Below are positions 1-11,740 of a stretch of DNA of 64,000 nucleotides, piece by piece. Position numbers and translations under genes: made by a program. Within the stretch, counting starts at the first letter, position 1; every line of letters starts with the position of its first letter. The notes under the pieces are model-generated. The model was not told the origin of the DNA. It worked only from the letters and a program-made list of their open reading frames with translations, and made no database searches. The stretch is from NCBI GenBank assembly GCA_037074705.1, contig CM073591.1, positions 2,348,087-2,412,086 on the forward strand, written 5' to 3'. Source of the stretch: Zhengitettix transpicula (Eukaryota > Arthropoda > Insecta > Orthoptera > Tetrigidae).

Positions 1-272
1 TGGTGAATCGAAGTAGCCCAAAGTTTCTTTTACTCTTTAGAGCTGTGGATGAATTATTTTTATGTGAAATTGAGTTTAATTTATTTTCTTTAATAATGAA
101 TCTGGGGAAGGGTTAAGACTTTAACAATACAATGTTAAAAGTTTTGTTTTTCTTATTCTTGTAAAATGGTGATATATTTAAACTGATTCTTCAACCAAAT
201 TAAATTCATGTGGGAGGGGGTGATTTCAATAAAAATTTGTCCTACGACCTGAATAGGTACGATTATTAAAAA

Positions 273-662
273 CTAACGATGCCCGGGATGTTATTATGTT
301 AAACTCAGCGTATTCCATAACCCCGGATTCGACACCAATCTCGGTTGTTTCTTTCTTTAATTTTATGTAACGCCCCTCCAACCCCACAACTAAGGGCGCT
401 CCCTTCTGGTACCGAAAGTGGTTTGAAATTATACACAAACAACATCGAGAGAGAAATACTATTAGTCTCATTGACCTCTGAAAAACATAATTCCGACGCA
501 AATATTGGCCATTTGAGCAGTTTTGAAAATTTCCAACCTCGCCCCTGGGCGTCATAGTCGTGTCTTACCACAACAGAGTTTGTTTCCGGTTCTAAGGAAA
601 CATGTGCACAAAATTTGATACAAACTGCTCCACGCGCTTGAATTTGTATGCGGAACATACAT

Positions 663-705
<43 letters not shown>

Positions 706-732
706 CAGTCAATTTTATTTATTTGAAAAAGA
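273..732 (-). mobile_element. Nonautonomous Helitron-like remnant
   Basis: On the minus strand this unit begins A|TC with a TA-rich 5' end at 732 and ends near 273 in GGGCATCGTTAG|T, a one-base variant of the Helitron CTAG|T end. Its interior (a run near 320-560 with pyrimidine-rich blocks and 'ccccggattcgacaccaatctcggtt') recurs at 31.5 kb and 57.5 kb. No Rep/helicase coding is present. Open frames inside it are not conserved between copies and are treated as noncoding. Confidence 0.55.
666..702. repeat. (CA)n microsatellite
   Basis: A nearly pure CA/AC dinucleotide run sits just inside the 5' end of the Helitron-like remnant. It makes the valine/cysteine-rich frame here an artefact. Confidence 0.9.
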
Positions 733-2037
733 TAGATTTAATGTTTTATAAATAAACTGACTTTTGGCGAATTTGGGCTAACTCTAAGACATTATGCAGA
801 AAGTACACTAAATTAATTAAGTGATAAAATAAATACCACACGACCACGTTTATCTTCCAACTTTTGAGTTCTTCAACCGGTTCGTTCGCGTGCCTCGTTC
901 TTGCAAATGACAGTTATTAGACTTAGGAAAGGGGTGGGGGAACAAAAGAACTTGTAACTTGCCATCAAGACTTGACATTCATTCAAAACAGTTTATTGAC
1001 CTTAGTACTTGCATATATATGTGTGATGGAAATAAAGAAAGATTGACACAACCGATAGTTGGATTTGTTTCTCTTCATCATTTGAAGACAGGCATGAAGT
1101 CATTACGCGGTGAACACTTTCCAAAATGTAACAACTTGTAAACTGCAAAACAATACAAAAATATATATACAAGGAATATGACTACAGATGTTGCATGTTT
1201 AAAATTATTAATATTGTTAAGTTGTATTTAAAGATGTATAAAAAATGGTAACTAATGAGCCATTAATAATTGTTAGTAGTCAGTTTGAAAAAGTGGTTGG
1301 TATCGTCACAGCCGGACATTATGATTGGTTTACTTTCCTTTACCTCCGTAAAAAGAGATTTTATGATTGGGTGAGTAGAGACAGCAAGAGGTGAAATGCA
1401 TGGGACTGCCACTGGCCGTTAGTAAGCCACGATGTAAGTATCCGAATAGGTCGAATACGAGCACTTGGTATTGCTTCAGCTGTGAGGCTTCCGACCGAGT
1501 GGAGCCAAGCAACGCTGGGCCCTCCACATTAAACAATGTCCAGCGACGTTGGAAATAAGAACACAACTGAGACAATCTACCTAAAATAATTTCATTAAGC
1601 ACTTGGCGCAACAACAAAGTTCTGTAAATTCACATGGCCGGAAATAAACACATTTTATTATATAAAGTTATAGATTAAATATACTGGTGGCCAAAGAAAT
1701 AGACTTAAAATTTGACAATCAAATTCAGTTTTATTTCTAACAATAAATATGATTAAATTAAATTTATGATTATTAATACAGCGGATTCATATATCCCCAA
1801 AATTACTCCGGTCGTTCGTGACGTCAGCGCGTTGCTGAGAGAATACGAAGATAATAAATTTTAAAGCCTTAGTGAAGAAGAACTGACGCTACAATGACTG
1901 GAGTACCCCAGGCTGATGGTCTGAGCCTTGAGGGCCGAGCGAGCGGAAACTAAGGCAAAGCATTGATCATCTCTGTCTGAGTGTTAAAATGGAGAACAGC
2001 ACCCGTATTGATGAGACGATTTTCGTGCTTTACTCAC
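733..2037. other. Noncoding stretch downstream of Kazal gene 1
   Basis: AT-rich sequence with short open frames that match nothing I recognise. It would form the start of the second intron of Kazal gene 1. I could not place a convincing third exon here, so that exon probably lies beyond the left edge. Confidence 0.4.
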
Positions 2038-2316
2038 CATTTTTGTATTTGCAGTTAAAGTGGACCAGCGCGCAATGGTTGGCGAAAGTCGTTTGCACAC
2101 CACTGGCGCTGAAGGCACATACGGGTCTTTTGCCCCCGAAGCACTTCGTGTGACAGTACGATTCTAGTTCTGGAAGACCGTTGCAGACGGCCAAGAACGA
2201 CGAGAGGACCAAGGTCACCGCTGGAACATTAGCAACAGCAATGCAGACCTGGGACCGGGAAAACCACGCGAGAAACCACTGCGGCGATTCTCACCTAGGA
2301 CAATCCGCATCTTCAT
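2038..2316 (-). CDS. Kazal-type (vasotab-like) secreted protein 1, exons 1-2
   Basis: Predicted secreted cysteine-rich peptide, probably a protease inhibitor of the Kazal/vasotab type. Exon 1 (2316-2295, 22 nt) starts ATGAAGATG and ends at donor CTAG|GTGAGA. A 74 nt intron (2294-2221) has branch-like TGCTAATG and acceptor TTCCAG. Exon 2 runs 2220-2038 and ends at donor ATG|GTGAGTAAAG. Both junctions are phase 1. The spliced product begins MKMRIVLAVTLVLSSFLAV, a good signal peptide, then a mature part with cysteines spaced C-x3-C-x7-C-x14-C-x6-C and the Kazal landmarks 'RPVC', 'TFANHC' and 'FNC'. The sixth cysteine must come from a third exon that I could not find. The unspliced frame would begin at a GTG, which argues for the spliced start. 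Paralogues lie at 7.9 and 30.3 kb. The Kazal class is clear; the target is unknown. Confidence 0.8.
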
Positions 2317-2350
2317 GGCACCGTCTGTGGTCGTGCTGCCGAGGCCCTCC

Positions 2351-2357
2351 TTTTATA
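2351..2357 (-). promoter_or_regulatory. TATA box of Kazal gene 1
   Basis: TATAAAA on the minus strand, within CCTTATAAAAGG, about 41 nt before the ATG. This implies a very short leader (about 10 nt if transcription starts some 30 nt downstream). Upstream sequence (about 2375-2500) is alignable with the same region of Kazal gene 2, including AAATGTCnnGGTT near the TATA box and a TTTTACTG(G/T)TG block. Confidence 0.7.
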
Positions 2358-2519
2358 AGGCGAACGTTCAACTGACAACCCTGACATTTTGTAATTAGCT
2401 ATGACAGCTTTTATTACGGGTCTCAGATAAGAGCACAAATTGCCGTCGATCACAGCCAACAGTAAAAAGAAATGTCAGTCCGATAGCGCCAGTTGATGGC
2501 GTCTGGAGGCCACCCTCAA

Positions 2520-4842
2520 GTTAGCTGTGTTCGTTCTAGTAGAAGAAATGTCTCTCGTCAAGCGTCGACGGACTCCGAAGAGGTTTGAGTCAAGGTTCCT
2601 ATCGCCGAGGATTCGATATCGATGTCCTGCGTTATGGGACAGGCTGAGAGAGTCCGTTCATCGTGATTCAGGTTTCTGTAAGAGTTCTCTTCCCTTTATC
2701 ACATTCGTTGACACTATTTCTCAGTTTCCCAACCCTGTCCAAGGGTCAATAGTCGTTTCATTCTGAACTGTATCCTTGCGTACCTGGTGAAGAAGTCGGC
2801 TCTCGTCACGTCACAGAGACTGGATGGTCGTGGGACCTGAGCCAATGACAGGGGGTAGGTTCCTTGAACCATGAATGGGGCCGAGCCTAGTTAACGCTTG
2901 ACTACTGTGCAATCCTTTTTTTTCTATCGCCTCCTTTGCTGTTATAGCGATGCTCTTCAAGTAAGTAGATCAAAATCTGGCTGACAAACCTCCAAAGACA
3001 TGCAACTGGTGCCGGAAACCCTCAATCTCAAGGGTATCAACCAGATCCAAGATCCGGGAAATCCCTAGTGAACAGATAACCCAGACCATCTGGGACGCAC
3101 ATATCTTAAAATTTATCATTTCATAACAAAGACATTCGGAATATATGTGAATCTTCCACTGATGAAGCTTGCAACGTTTTATATGATTAGGATTTGTTTA
3201 TTAGTTATTTTTAAGATAACTATTTTTATCTCTGAGATTATTAATTGTTTGGAATGAGAAATAATTAAAATAATTATTTTTATTATTTATATTTTATTAA
3301 CGAAAATATCATTAACTTCCTGCGCTCATCATTAATTTAAATACCCACGGCTTATTTACAAACAAAAAAAACATGGATTAATGGTCATATGGCTTTAATG
3401 GACCTAATTTGATGGGATTATTTTCTGGTACATTACCACTTCTCAGGTGGCTCGGGCGGACGCTTCAATCACCCGGACAACAGTCACCCAGCTGGCCTAC
3501 AGGTTCTCGAAGCACAATCACCATCCAAAAATTAAAAAATAACTTCCTCTCGCAATTCAAGTTCATCATAAGTTCTGCAAAAGTAACTTATAACATCTCC
3601 GAACAGACTTCCGCACCAAAACTCTAAACTGTCTAAATAAAAACTAACTTCCTCCGCTCCAAAACTCACTCTCCCTAAATTAAAGACCAACTAACATCCG
3701 ATGCTCTCCCAGCTCCTTTCACATCTCCATTTTTCGAAGTTTCCCCCCACATGGTCTTGGATTCTACTGCTTTTATACAATAGGAATTGTATTTGTGCCC
3801 CCACAAATGTCGTAATCATCCACGCTACCTTCGATGAGCAAATAGCAAGCTTCACGGCCGTGGGAAGACATGGTCGCGAGGTGGTCGAGCGTCTTGTCTG
3901 ACCATGATAAAATTCTGTGAGCAAAGATTAGCCTAGGACAGACACTCACAATTTTTAATCTCTACAAAGGGATGCCGCGTCGGAGTTATTTTAGTTTCTG
4001 CAATTACCTGGTAAGCGAGGATTGACCCTCGCCAGACTCCAGAAGAGAATATTCAAGATATTTTCTTTCATAAAATAAATTAAAATACATAAATAATACA
4101 TTCGGGTACATTGGAATATTCATCGCAAAGATGATTACAATTTAAAATTATATCACACAATTATTCTTGAAACCTGAGGGAAATAGGAAGAACAAAGAAA
4201 ACAAAGCACCACTTTAATACTGTTTATTAATGTCAGTTGTACAATCATCTATGGCTGAGGGTAACAAAGAAAACCCTCGAGATACGGTGATGACGTTGCT
4301 TCACGAGGTTTGTCTAAGCATTGGGCATTTTACAAATGCCAATAAGTGGTACTCTGCAAAAGAATTAAATGATATAAAATTAGAAACGGAAATCCGCTTT
4401 CATCAATAGGAAAACTTATCGTGTTGAATTTTCCAACTATTGTGGTGCCAGAGACAGGATAAAATAAGTTTTGAGTCCCAGTAGCTATGAACATCTCACC
4501 GCGCGAAAGGTCGGGTATTTTATTTATTTTTACAGCTTTATATGTTGTGGCCATTGGTGAGAAACACCAAGTTTTCCAACACGAAAGGCGTCGAGGAAAA
4601 TTTCTGTGGCCCTAAAACCTACGATACTTTGCACCTTTTTCGCTAACAGCAAAAGCATGAAGTGTTCTATTGCAAATAATGTTGATTAATAAATTGTAGA
4701 GAATAAAATTCTGCAGGGACTCGAGGTCGAACGAAGTGCGAGAAATCGTCCTTCAAATGAACGACATTTTATGTCATTTTGGAAGAGAATGCAGTTTGTC
4801 ATATTTCTAGTGTTTTGCAATTTGTCATGGAATTTTTGGGTG
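2520..4842. other. Intergenic, no supported gene
   Basis: Short frames only. A CTGATGA motif near 3156 lacks the rest of a hammerhead core. Two acceptor-like sites on the minus strand (near 4245 and 4175, pyrimidine tract then CAG) could be exon 3 of Kazal gene 2, but each gives a shorter Cys5-Cys6 spacing than the gene 3 candidate. Neither is called. Confidence 0.35.
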
Positions 4843-5345
4843 TAGCCAGGCTACGTACAGGGTAATCCACATAGTGGCAACTCCCCTCTTATAGCATAGG
4901 AAAGGGATTTGAAAGGGGAGATGCGGAAGGGTGGAGGAAGGTAGTCAAGGGTTAACTAGGGCCCCCGGGTTTTAGTTTAAGGATCCTACCCGGCAATTCG
5001 CCTAAAAGTGATGCAGGAAAAACCCTAGAAAAACCTGCATCAGGTAGGTCGGGCATTGGGTACTTGTCCCACGCCCTTCCGATGGCGGGAGAGGGGGTTT
5101 GCTATGGGGTCGCAGCTTACCCGTCGCCATGCCTTGGCCAGTTTAGGAGGCAGCTGGCCGACTATTCCCAATAGGAATAGCGGACAACTCTTACCGTATG
5201 CCCAAGGTCTGCGACACCGGAACATACACCTCTGAAAACAGGCCGAGGTGCCTCGGCTTGTGGGAACCTTAGTTCCAAAAACCAGAGAGTTGTGAAGGCA
5301 TCCCCAAAGGTAGCCTCCGCCAGAGCTCTCTGGGAACGTTTACCT
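4843..5345 (-). mobile_element. SINE-like retroposon, copy 1
   Basis: Minus-strand copy of the roughly 0.5 kb family recurring at 18, 21, 23, 40, 47, 51, 54 and 60 kb. Landmarks are the 3' end (TAGCCAGGCTACG, diverged), the GCATAGGAAAGGGATTTG and GGGCCCCCGGG blocks, and the 5' part with CAGAGCTCTCTGGGAACG. The palindromic 5' head and a clear target duplication are missing, so this looks like an older copy. Confidence 0.75.
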
Positions 5346-6735
5346 GACGTTCCTTGGGTCCTGGAATATAGGTTGTAGGGAATTTAATTGCGGCAGGGGG
5401 AAACTTGTCTGTGGCAGAGAATATTGACATGTCTAAGCAAAAGTCCTCAGTTATAATTGTTATTCTTCCTTGCTTGCTCATTAGTTTAACTAAGTTGACC
5501 TTGATGTTGTTTCTTCTTGACTTGATGTGTAATTTAATAATTTTTAATTTCAGCTGATGACGTCGATATTAATAAAGATGAGGTGTTAATGTAAGACTAG
5601 ATGACTGATTTTTGGTTTGAGTTATTTAACCTCGCAGTGCATATATGCGTTGTGAATTGTTTCCTTGTACGAATGAATGTGGCAAATTGCAAGGTTTTGA
5701 AAATGAAGAATTATTTTTTCATATCAATTTTATGACTGATGAAAAACGATGAGGTTTAATTGATAAATATAACTTAGTTGTTAATGTCTGATACAAATAA
5801 TAATATTAATACGGTCTTTAAATCAGCGTCGAAAAGTCTGGAAGTTTTAAATTTTATTAGTTATTGTTTTCGTATTTAAAGTTTGTCTGTTGCAGGTCGT
5901 ATTTAGTATTTTTATTCTTAAGAATAACCAGTATTATTTTACAATTAATTATAACAGCACAACCATAAGTGAGAGCACAAGCGGTTGCTTTCCGGATTTT
6001 CGCCGTCCGCGTTTTGCCCGGACGTGGGAATCCGGAAAAAAATCGGACATACTAAACTGAGACTGAGGCCCCTCTAACACGAGCCAGGCCGTCCGCCATT
6101 TTTAATCTAGCGCAAGTGTGCTTCACAGTGTACAACGTAGAACGTTTCTTTTCATTTCTGGTGTGATAAATCTGGTGTTGGGCATCAGAAATATGGTTTG
6201 TTGTGCAGCTGTAAACTGTAGCAACTGCACAAGTAGAGGATTTAGATTATTCAAGTTTACAAAGTACTTAGTTCTGGATTATAAGTTTTCGAAGATCCTG
6301 GAGCTGGAGCATATCTGTGTGTCATGTTGTTGTTCTTCAATTATTTAGCTTCATTAGGGAATCATTTCACCCCAGTGACATTTTTGACCATGTCAAATCA
6401 CCAAAAGTTATGAAAAAAAGATTATTTTACACTTAAGGTGCAGCAGTTGCGTCTATAATAAAGAAAAAGATATGTAACATGTGCCGGTAAATTATTAAAT
6501 CGAAGCATTTCCAAATATAAAGTTGGTTTACGACCAAATTGTGGTTTATTAATATTCTGACAAGGGTAGACTTTAGAGATTATTACTACAGGTGAAGAAA
6601 CGATGTCCCAAATCGGTGAATTAATAAATTCTTCAGTTGAAGGAAAGAATTTTTATAGTAGTATGTCACAGTCGTTAGTATTGGTCATCATGAAAACATG
6701 AAATCAGACAAATGTAAGTCAGAAAAAATTATTTA
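5346..6735. other. Intergenic, nothing recognised
   Basis: AT-rich sequence. The 76-residue frame at 6118-6348 starts in a plausible context and contains 'MVCCAAVNCSNCTSRGFRLFKF', reminiscent of the start of a THAP zinc finger, but it lacks the downstream THAP residues. It could be a remnant of a THAP-bearing transposon. I do not call it as a gene. Confidence 0.3.
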
Positions 6736-6880
6736 TTAATGTAAAATTAAACAACGTTTCATCGATTATTTTGCGACCTCATCAGGTTCAATTTTTAAAA
6801 TAATTTGATAGACAGGTCGTTGTTTACTAACTGCCGAGGTCGCAAAATAAGTGATGAAACGTTGCTTAATTTTACATTAA
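6736..6880. repeat. Inverted repeat carrying hammerhead-like ends
   Basis: Arms 6736-6780 and 6836-6880 are imperfect inverses, each holding GAGGTCGCAAAATAA, a TGATGAAACGT/ACGTTTCATCG block and TTAAnnAAAATTACATTAA. The left arm on the minus strand reads CTGATGA...GAAACGTTG, the conserved core seen at PLE ends elsewhere in the window. Confidence 0.6.
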
Positions 6881-7014
6881 TATATACGTTTTCCTGGCTT
6901 AAAATTGTCTGAGGTTTATTTATTTATTAGTTTTCGCAATAATATATATATATATATAAATATATTTTCTTTTCCTTACGTGATGTCTATTTTGAAAGCC
7001 ATCTTTTAAATCAT

Positions 7015-7435
7015 TAATAATAAGAAAGATAGTCAATACACTGAGTGATAATATAAATACCATACAACGTTTCTAGAAGCCTTGTTCCATTCTTCAGGAG
7101 TAGAAAAAACGCGAAAGACTAGAAAGATACAACTGCACTAGTCAGTAGACAAACTCAAAAGTGACTTATTGTCGCTTTTATATAAGGTTTCCCCATCGCG
7201 GGAAAATCGTCATCCCCTTTTACCAACCTTTTGTATACGATATTATTTAATTAAGCTTTGAATGCTAACAATGCTTTGATTTTTAGCAACCGACTTGTGG
7301 AGTTGTGTCTCTCTAGGCTCTTGCGTTTTTACTGCACCTGAAGAAAGGAACAAGGCTTCCAGAAACGTTGTGAAGTATTTATATCATCACTACCTTTGTC
7401 TGTATTTGGCTGTCTTTATTATTATTACTCTTCAA
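7015..7435. mobile_element. Penelope-like element ends in inverted orientation
   Basis: Minus-strand arm (7015-7175) and plus-strand arm (7290-7435) of the same terminal sequence face each other with little between them. The plus arm reads CCTGAAGAAAGGAACAAGG then TTCCAGAAACGTTGTG and the AT-rich tail 'ctgtatttggctgtctttatt'. The same tail follows PLE GIY-YIG relics at 35.2 kb and 61.6 kb, which assigns these ends to PLEs. No coding remains between the arms. Confidence 0.7.
7338..7369 (+). ncRNA. Hammerhead-like ribozyme motif (PLE end)
   Basis: CTGAAGA core, then GGAA pairing with TTCC around a short loop, then GAAACGTTG. In hammerheads the seventh core base is variable, so CTGAAGA fits CUGANGA. 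An extra base sits on each side of helix II, so activity is uncertain. Confidence 0.45.
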
Positions 7436-7912
7436 TCAAAAGTAAATTTTTTCATTTTAAAATTTCAAATCAATTTAAATCTTTAAAAAACAAAAAATGA
7501 ATTTAATCATTACATTACGGCTCCTTATTTTGAGTTAAGTTATGAAATCTTCATAGCTTATCTGAGATAAATATAATCCTTGAGAGTATAAATAATTTAA
7601 AATTTCTATAGCATACTATTCAATCTGAAAACATTTCATGCTTTACAACTGAAGGAAGACAGTTCCGTAAGATTAAAAATGGCGGAGGCCCGGCCTTATG
7701 TTAGAGCTGCTGTAGCTGTGTCCAAACACACAGGGCGCTAGCCTCACCACGGCACATCGCGGGATAACAAGGTTTAGGAAGAGGGAGGAAAATGGAAAGG
7801 GCCATTCCGCTCAGACAACTTTTTGAGTTCAATGGATTGAAAGAATTACTAAAATTAATCGGAGAATAGCACTACAAAGAAAACTGAATGTAAACTTAAC
7901 GATGCTGCTTAC
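7436..7912. other. Sequence just downstream of Kazal gene 2 exon 2
   Basis: No supported coding. By analogy with gene 3 this is the start of the second intron of Kazal gene 2. Confidence 0.4.
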
Positions 7913-8176
7913 CGTCATGAAACTTGCAGTTATGTTCCACCATGGCGCAGTGATTGGGGAAAGTCTTCATTTTACCTTTCCCGTTCTTGCCGCACACAGG
8001 AGTTTTAGAAGGGACGCATGTAACACCACACGACGAGTCTCCTACCTCGACACTGCGAGCCAGAGTCGCGAGGACCAAGATCAGAGCTGCAAACAATAGC
8101 AAGCAACAATGCAGCCTCGGAGGGCAGAAAAACGTTTCAAGTAGCGGTACTCACAGACAACCATCAGCATCTTCAT
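7913..8176 (-). CDS. Kazal-type (vasotab-like) secreted protein 2, exons 1-2
   Basis: Predicted secreted Kazal/vasotab-type peptide. Exon 1 (8176-8155, 22 nt) starts ATGAAGATGCTG and ends at donor TCT|GTGAGTACC. A 68 nt intron (8154-8087) ends TTGTTTGCAG. Exon 2 (8086-7913, 174 nt) ends at donor GACG|GTAAGC. Both junctions are phase 1, as in the two paralogues. The spliced start MKMLMVVSLILVLATLARS is a signal peptide. The mature part has the same C-x3-C-x7-C-x14-C-x6-C spacing, with 'TPVCG', 'KTFPNHC' and 'HNC'. Reading through the donor gives 'KQHR' and a stop, which I take to be intron. The sixth cysteine and the stop codon are not located. Function beyond the Kazal fold is inferred from family resemblance only. 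Confidence 0.8.
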
Positions 8177-8227
8177 GTCGATTCTTTGAGAGTTGCGTCG
8201 CGGGGGGGCTGTGCAGTCGGCGTCCCC

Positions 8228-8234
8228 CTTATAA
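8228..8234 (-). promoter_or_regulatory. TATA-like box of Kazal gene 2
   Basis: TTATAAG on the minus strand followed by a G-run, about 58 nt before the ATG. Upstream sequence to about 8370 is similar to the gene 1 promoter (e.g. 'taaatgtcaaacctgatagcgg' versus 'gaaatgtcagtccgatagcgcc' on the plus strand). Confidence 0.65.
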
Positions 8235-8377
8235 GCTTCAAATTGCTGTTAACCTCGACATTTCGCAAGGTCCCCGAGGGGTCACTTGATAAAATCAAAC
8301 GGTTCGCTGTTCGCAGTCACCAGTAAAATTAAATGTCAAACCTGATAGCGGCAGTTAATGGAGCGTTGTCGAACTTG

Positions 8378-10383
8378 ATCGGAAAACCCGTACGGAAAAT
8401 TTTGATAAACAAATCTGCAACAGATATCTGGCGTTGTGGCTTGTGGCACCGTGTTGCCTCGATAGGAAACGTCATCTTTTGTACAGTTGTGGCCAAGGAT
8501 AATCATTTAGTGGTCTTCGTTCGCACCTACCCTTATTCACCATCTTATATATTGTACAGTAGACGCAACTTGAGTTTGCACCTGCGCAGTAACACGCGTG
8601 ACGTCACGTCACTGCGGAGCCAGACTGTTGTACTAGCAGCGTTGCTGAAAACATGCGAGTCGTTTCGGTTGTTTCCAGCAGTTTTCAGTTTTACCTACGG
8701 ATTGTACATTTTTATTTTTCTGCTTCTGACGAAACTGTACGAGCTTCAATAATTAAAGCGTTCAGGCGAATAACAGTATGTGAAATTGAGTATTTGGTAC
8801 TGTAAAAGTAATCGTGATAATATACGTTCAACAGTTTAACATTTCACGTTCTGTCAAAGAATAGGTGACGAAGTTTCTCTGAAGATGCTTGTTGCATTTA
8901 ATAACAATCATTGGATACCGACTTACTTTTGTTTTATGCTGCGGTGCTGTACTTTAATACAACGTAATAGTTTGTTGATTAACTTCAGTTGTGTCTGACT
9001 TAGGTAATTGTTGGGAGAAACCTTCCAGACGAAGATGGCGGGTCAATCAAAATTAAACATCAAGTAAGACGACCGAGACGTTTACGATTCGAAATTTAAT
9101 TTTTAGAGACTAATAACTTCAAGAATTAGTTTCAGGTATTCGTAACATGACAACGGAGCTTTGTTGTGTTCATTAACAACTGTATATTGTTGGCGGCAAT
9201 GTAGGTCAATGCGCACCGCCAAGGAGACTTATTGTTGTGGGGCAGGTCGGAGATAACAAGGCAGAACGTGTCTGAGCTCCGTCGAGACAGGACGTGCTCC
9301 AGTCTCCAAACTGTCTTATTATACAGATTTAACCCTTTAGCGCATGACTTTTGCATAATTTCTTAAGATGTATTATTCTGAATACAACACGAAAAAACAT
9401 CAAACGTGATCAAAGTCAATTTGCCTAATGATGTTGCAACATAAATGTAATTAGGTTTCATTTATCAATAATTCACATTAACTGGATAATTATGATTTTA
9501 GTGCAATTAGAATACCCTGAGATTGACGCATACATTTTCTTTATCGAAAAAAATAAAATAAAAAACCACAGAGAAGAAATATTCTAAAGGTGAGTATAAA
9601 AATCTGTCCCTTGGGGTTGACTCACAGAAAGCAAGGACAGCTTCATATCTGCATCACAATTCTTAGAAACCAACAGATGTCTCTGGGCTGATACTAAGAC
9701 AGATATGTACTACACTAATATGAACCGTTGTGAATAATTAATGTTACCTTTTGCTACATATACAGCAAGAATTGTAGAACGAATCCATAAACTTCAGAGA
9801 GTAATTTGGAAAGATCTTCCGCAGTGGAGCAAGTCTTTGAAACGCGATCAGGACCAGTTTTACCAGACATAAAAGAGTAATTCAACAAAATTAACAGCAG
9901 AATGTTGTTACTACCAAGGATATTGACGGCAATATTCAATTTAAATATCCTCGCTGGCAAAGGAGACCTTACTGAAAAACTTTTGGTTCAAGGATAGTAC
10001 CTTGAGGAACACTCGCATACCAAATCCTGCCGTTTGCTCACCGAGACCTGTATGTAATCGTGTAATTATTTTGGGGGTGGCTTTAAAACCAGCTTTCAAT
10101 CCTCGTTATATTATTACGCGTATTTTTCCATTTATTTAGACCCACAGAGTAAGTTTGAAATATCTTCCATGGTGGAGTAAATCTTTGGAAATGATAAAAC
10201 TCATTTTTAACGGAACACAAAAAGTTATTTTAAAAAATTAGAAGTGAATTTCTGTTAATAACAAGGATGCTAACGTTAGTTCCCCCCCCCTTTCTGTAGG
10301 AGCTAGAACATACTCGCTGGCAAGGGATTGATTAACGTCTGTTTCGAGAAAAATGCCAACGCAATATTTAGAACCGAAATCAA
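8378..10383. other. Intergenic, no supported gene
   Basis: The 139-codon plus frame at 8333-8752 overlaps the gene 2 promoter region and has no recognisable domain. A dense ACGTCA/TGACGT cluster lies near 8598-8615. The remainder is AT-rich. Confidence 0.35.
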
Positions 10384-11740
10384 TCTATATAATAAAAAAG
10401 AATGTATATTTGTATGTATGTATGTATGTATGTATTTACGTTGTTCTTTATACAAATTTTATCGCGTGGACAGAATTCAACAATATATATATATTCTGCC
10501 AAAATCGAGAACCGGTACTGTGGGGGTGAGAAACCCCTAGAATAAACGTGGAAATAATTATAATTGAAATAAGTTACGAATTAGTGTTAAATTACTGCGC
10601 GAGACGATGACGTCATAAGTTTTCAAGACATTGACGCATCCTAAATATAGTTCTGTATTTCGTAATGAAGTAAAGCTGAAATATTTTTATTGAATAAAAA
10701 GTAAAATTTTTTCCAGTATTACTCCATCGAATAGTAATAAAAAGCAATACGAAACACTTTACCATCCTTGCGCAAAGTTAATTTGGAATAGTTAATTATC
10801 CCGCTATCTTTGATAAAGCCAATATGGCGCCTTATAATACATTCAAATGTGTGTCGGCCGAGATTTATAAAATTTCATAATATAACGTACTACTGTATCC
10901 TGTATAATATATCAGAAGATAATAAGATTTGTCTAAGGTACGTCTGCTGAATTATGTGTTTGTAACTATAAAAGTATTGAAAATGACGTACGGAACTCCG
11001 AAAGTTTTTATGGTCGTTATTCAATTAATACACTCTCAATCAAAGGTATGTACAGAAATAGGAACATTTTAATTGAATTAAAAGTACAATTAATTATACT
11101 TTACGCAACGTATTTCTATAAATTTGTATAAATGTAAACAAATTATTGCGTGCAATTTGTGTCGTGGAACAAAAATTTGAGGTTAGGATAGCAGTATTTG
11201 TTTTCCATTTTTGGGAACGACGTTGTAGATGTACAATTTCTGAGAAATGAAGTAAAGCAAAAATATTTTGATTGAATAATAAGTATAATTAAATCTACCA
11301 ATACCACATCGAGTGATATATAAAATTCATTATGAAAGGTTATACAATCCATGGCATTAATTTTCTTTTAAATAACTTGACTGTTGACGTGGAATATCAG
11401 GGACCAAGATGTTGCCAAATTATATCTTGCAATACGCACTGGAAGATACATAGAAGTATGATAAAAACAATACTTAAATGTTCAAAATTGATATTTTTTT
11501 ATTAAAGACAGCGTATTTCGTAATGTTTTGCATTAATTTTATACAATGCTACCAACTGCAGATTGCTAAAACCACCAAATAGTTTAATTTCAAATGGAAA
11601 AATTATATGTCTACAAATTTAATAATTGTTTTAAATAGTGTATGTATATCTATCTATCTATATATATTATATAAAATTGTCTTATACGGGTATGTATGAG
11701 TGAATCGGGACATCTCGGGCAACGGCGGGCACCCAGCTAG
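10384..11740 (+). mobile_element. Nonautonomous Helitron, 1.36 kb
   Basis: Begins A|TCTATATAATAAAAAAG and ends GCACCCAGCTAG|T, the Helitron A-TC...CTAG-T signature with no target duplication. A GC-rich tract (CGGGCAACGGCGGGCACC) precedes the end. The 0.6 kb copy at 38.5 kb shares both ends and interior blocks such as 'attccatcgaatgataataaa' in similar order. No Rep/helicase coding is visible. Confidence 0.8.
10405..10434. repeat. (TATG)n microsatellite inside the Helitron 5' end
   Basis: GTAT/TATG tetranucleotide run about 20 bp from the Helitron 5' terminus. The same repeat is at the same position in the 38.5 kb Helitron. Confidence 0.85.

Noticed and set aside
305..712. 135-codon minus frame beginning with Val/Cys alternation
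   Set aside because: Begins in a CA microsatellite and continues in a Helitron remnant.
1330..1617. 95-codon minus frame, considered as exon 3 of Kazal gene 1
   Set aside because: The possible acceptor gives no cysteine in the required phase.
3156..3178. CTGATGAAGC...AACGTTT considered as a hammerhead
   Set aside because: GAAA is missing and there is no helix II.
4165..4256. Two pyrimidine-tract-CAG sites considered as exon 3 of Kazal gene 2
   Set aside because: They give Cys5-Cys6 spacings of about 8-9 residues, unlike the 14 in the gene 3 candidate, and two compete; not decidable from sequence.
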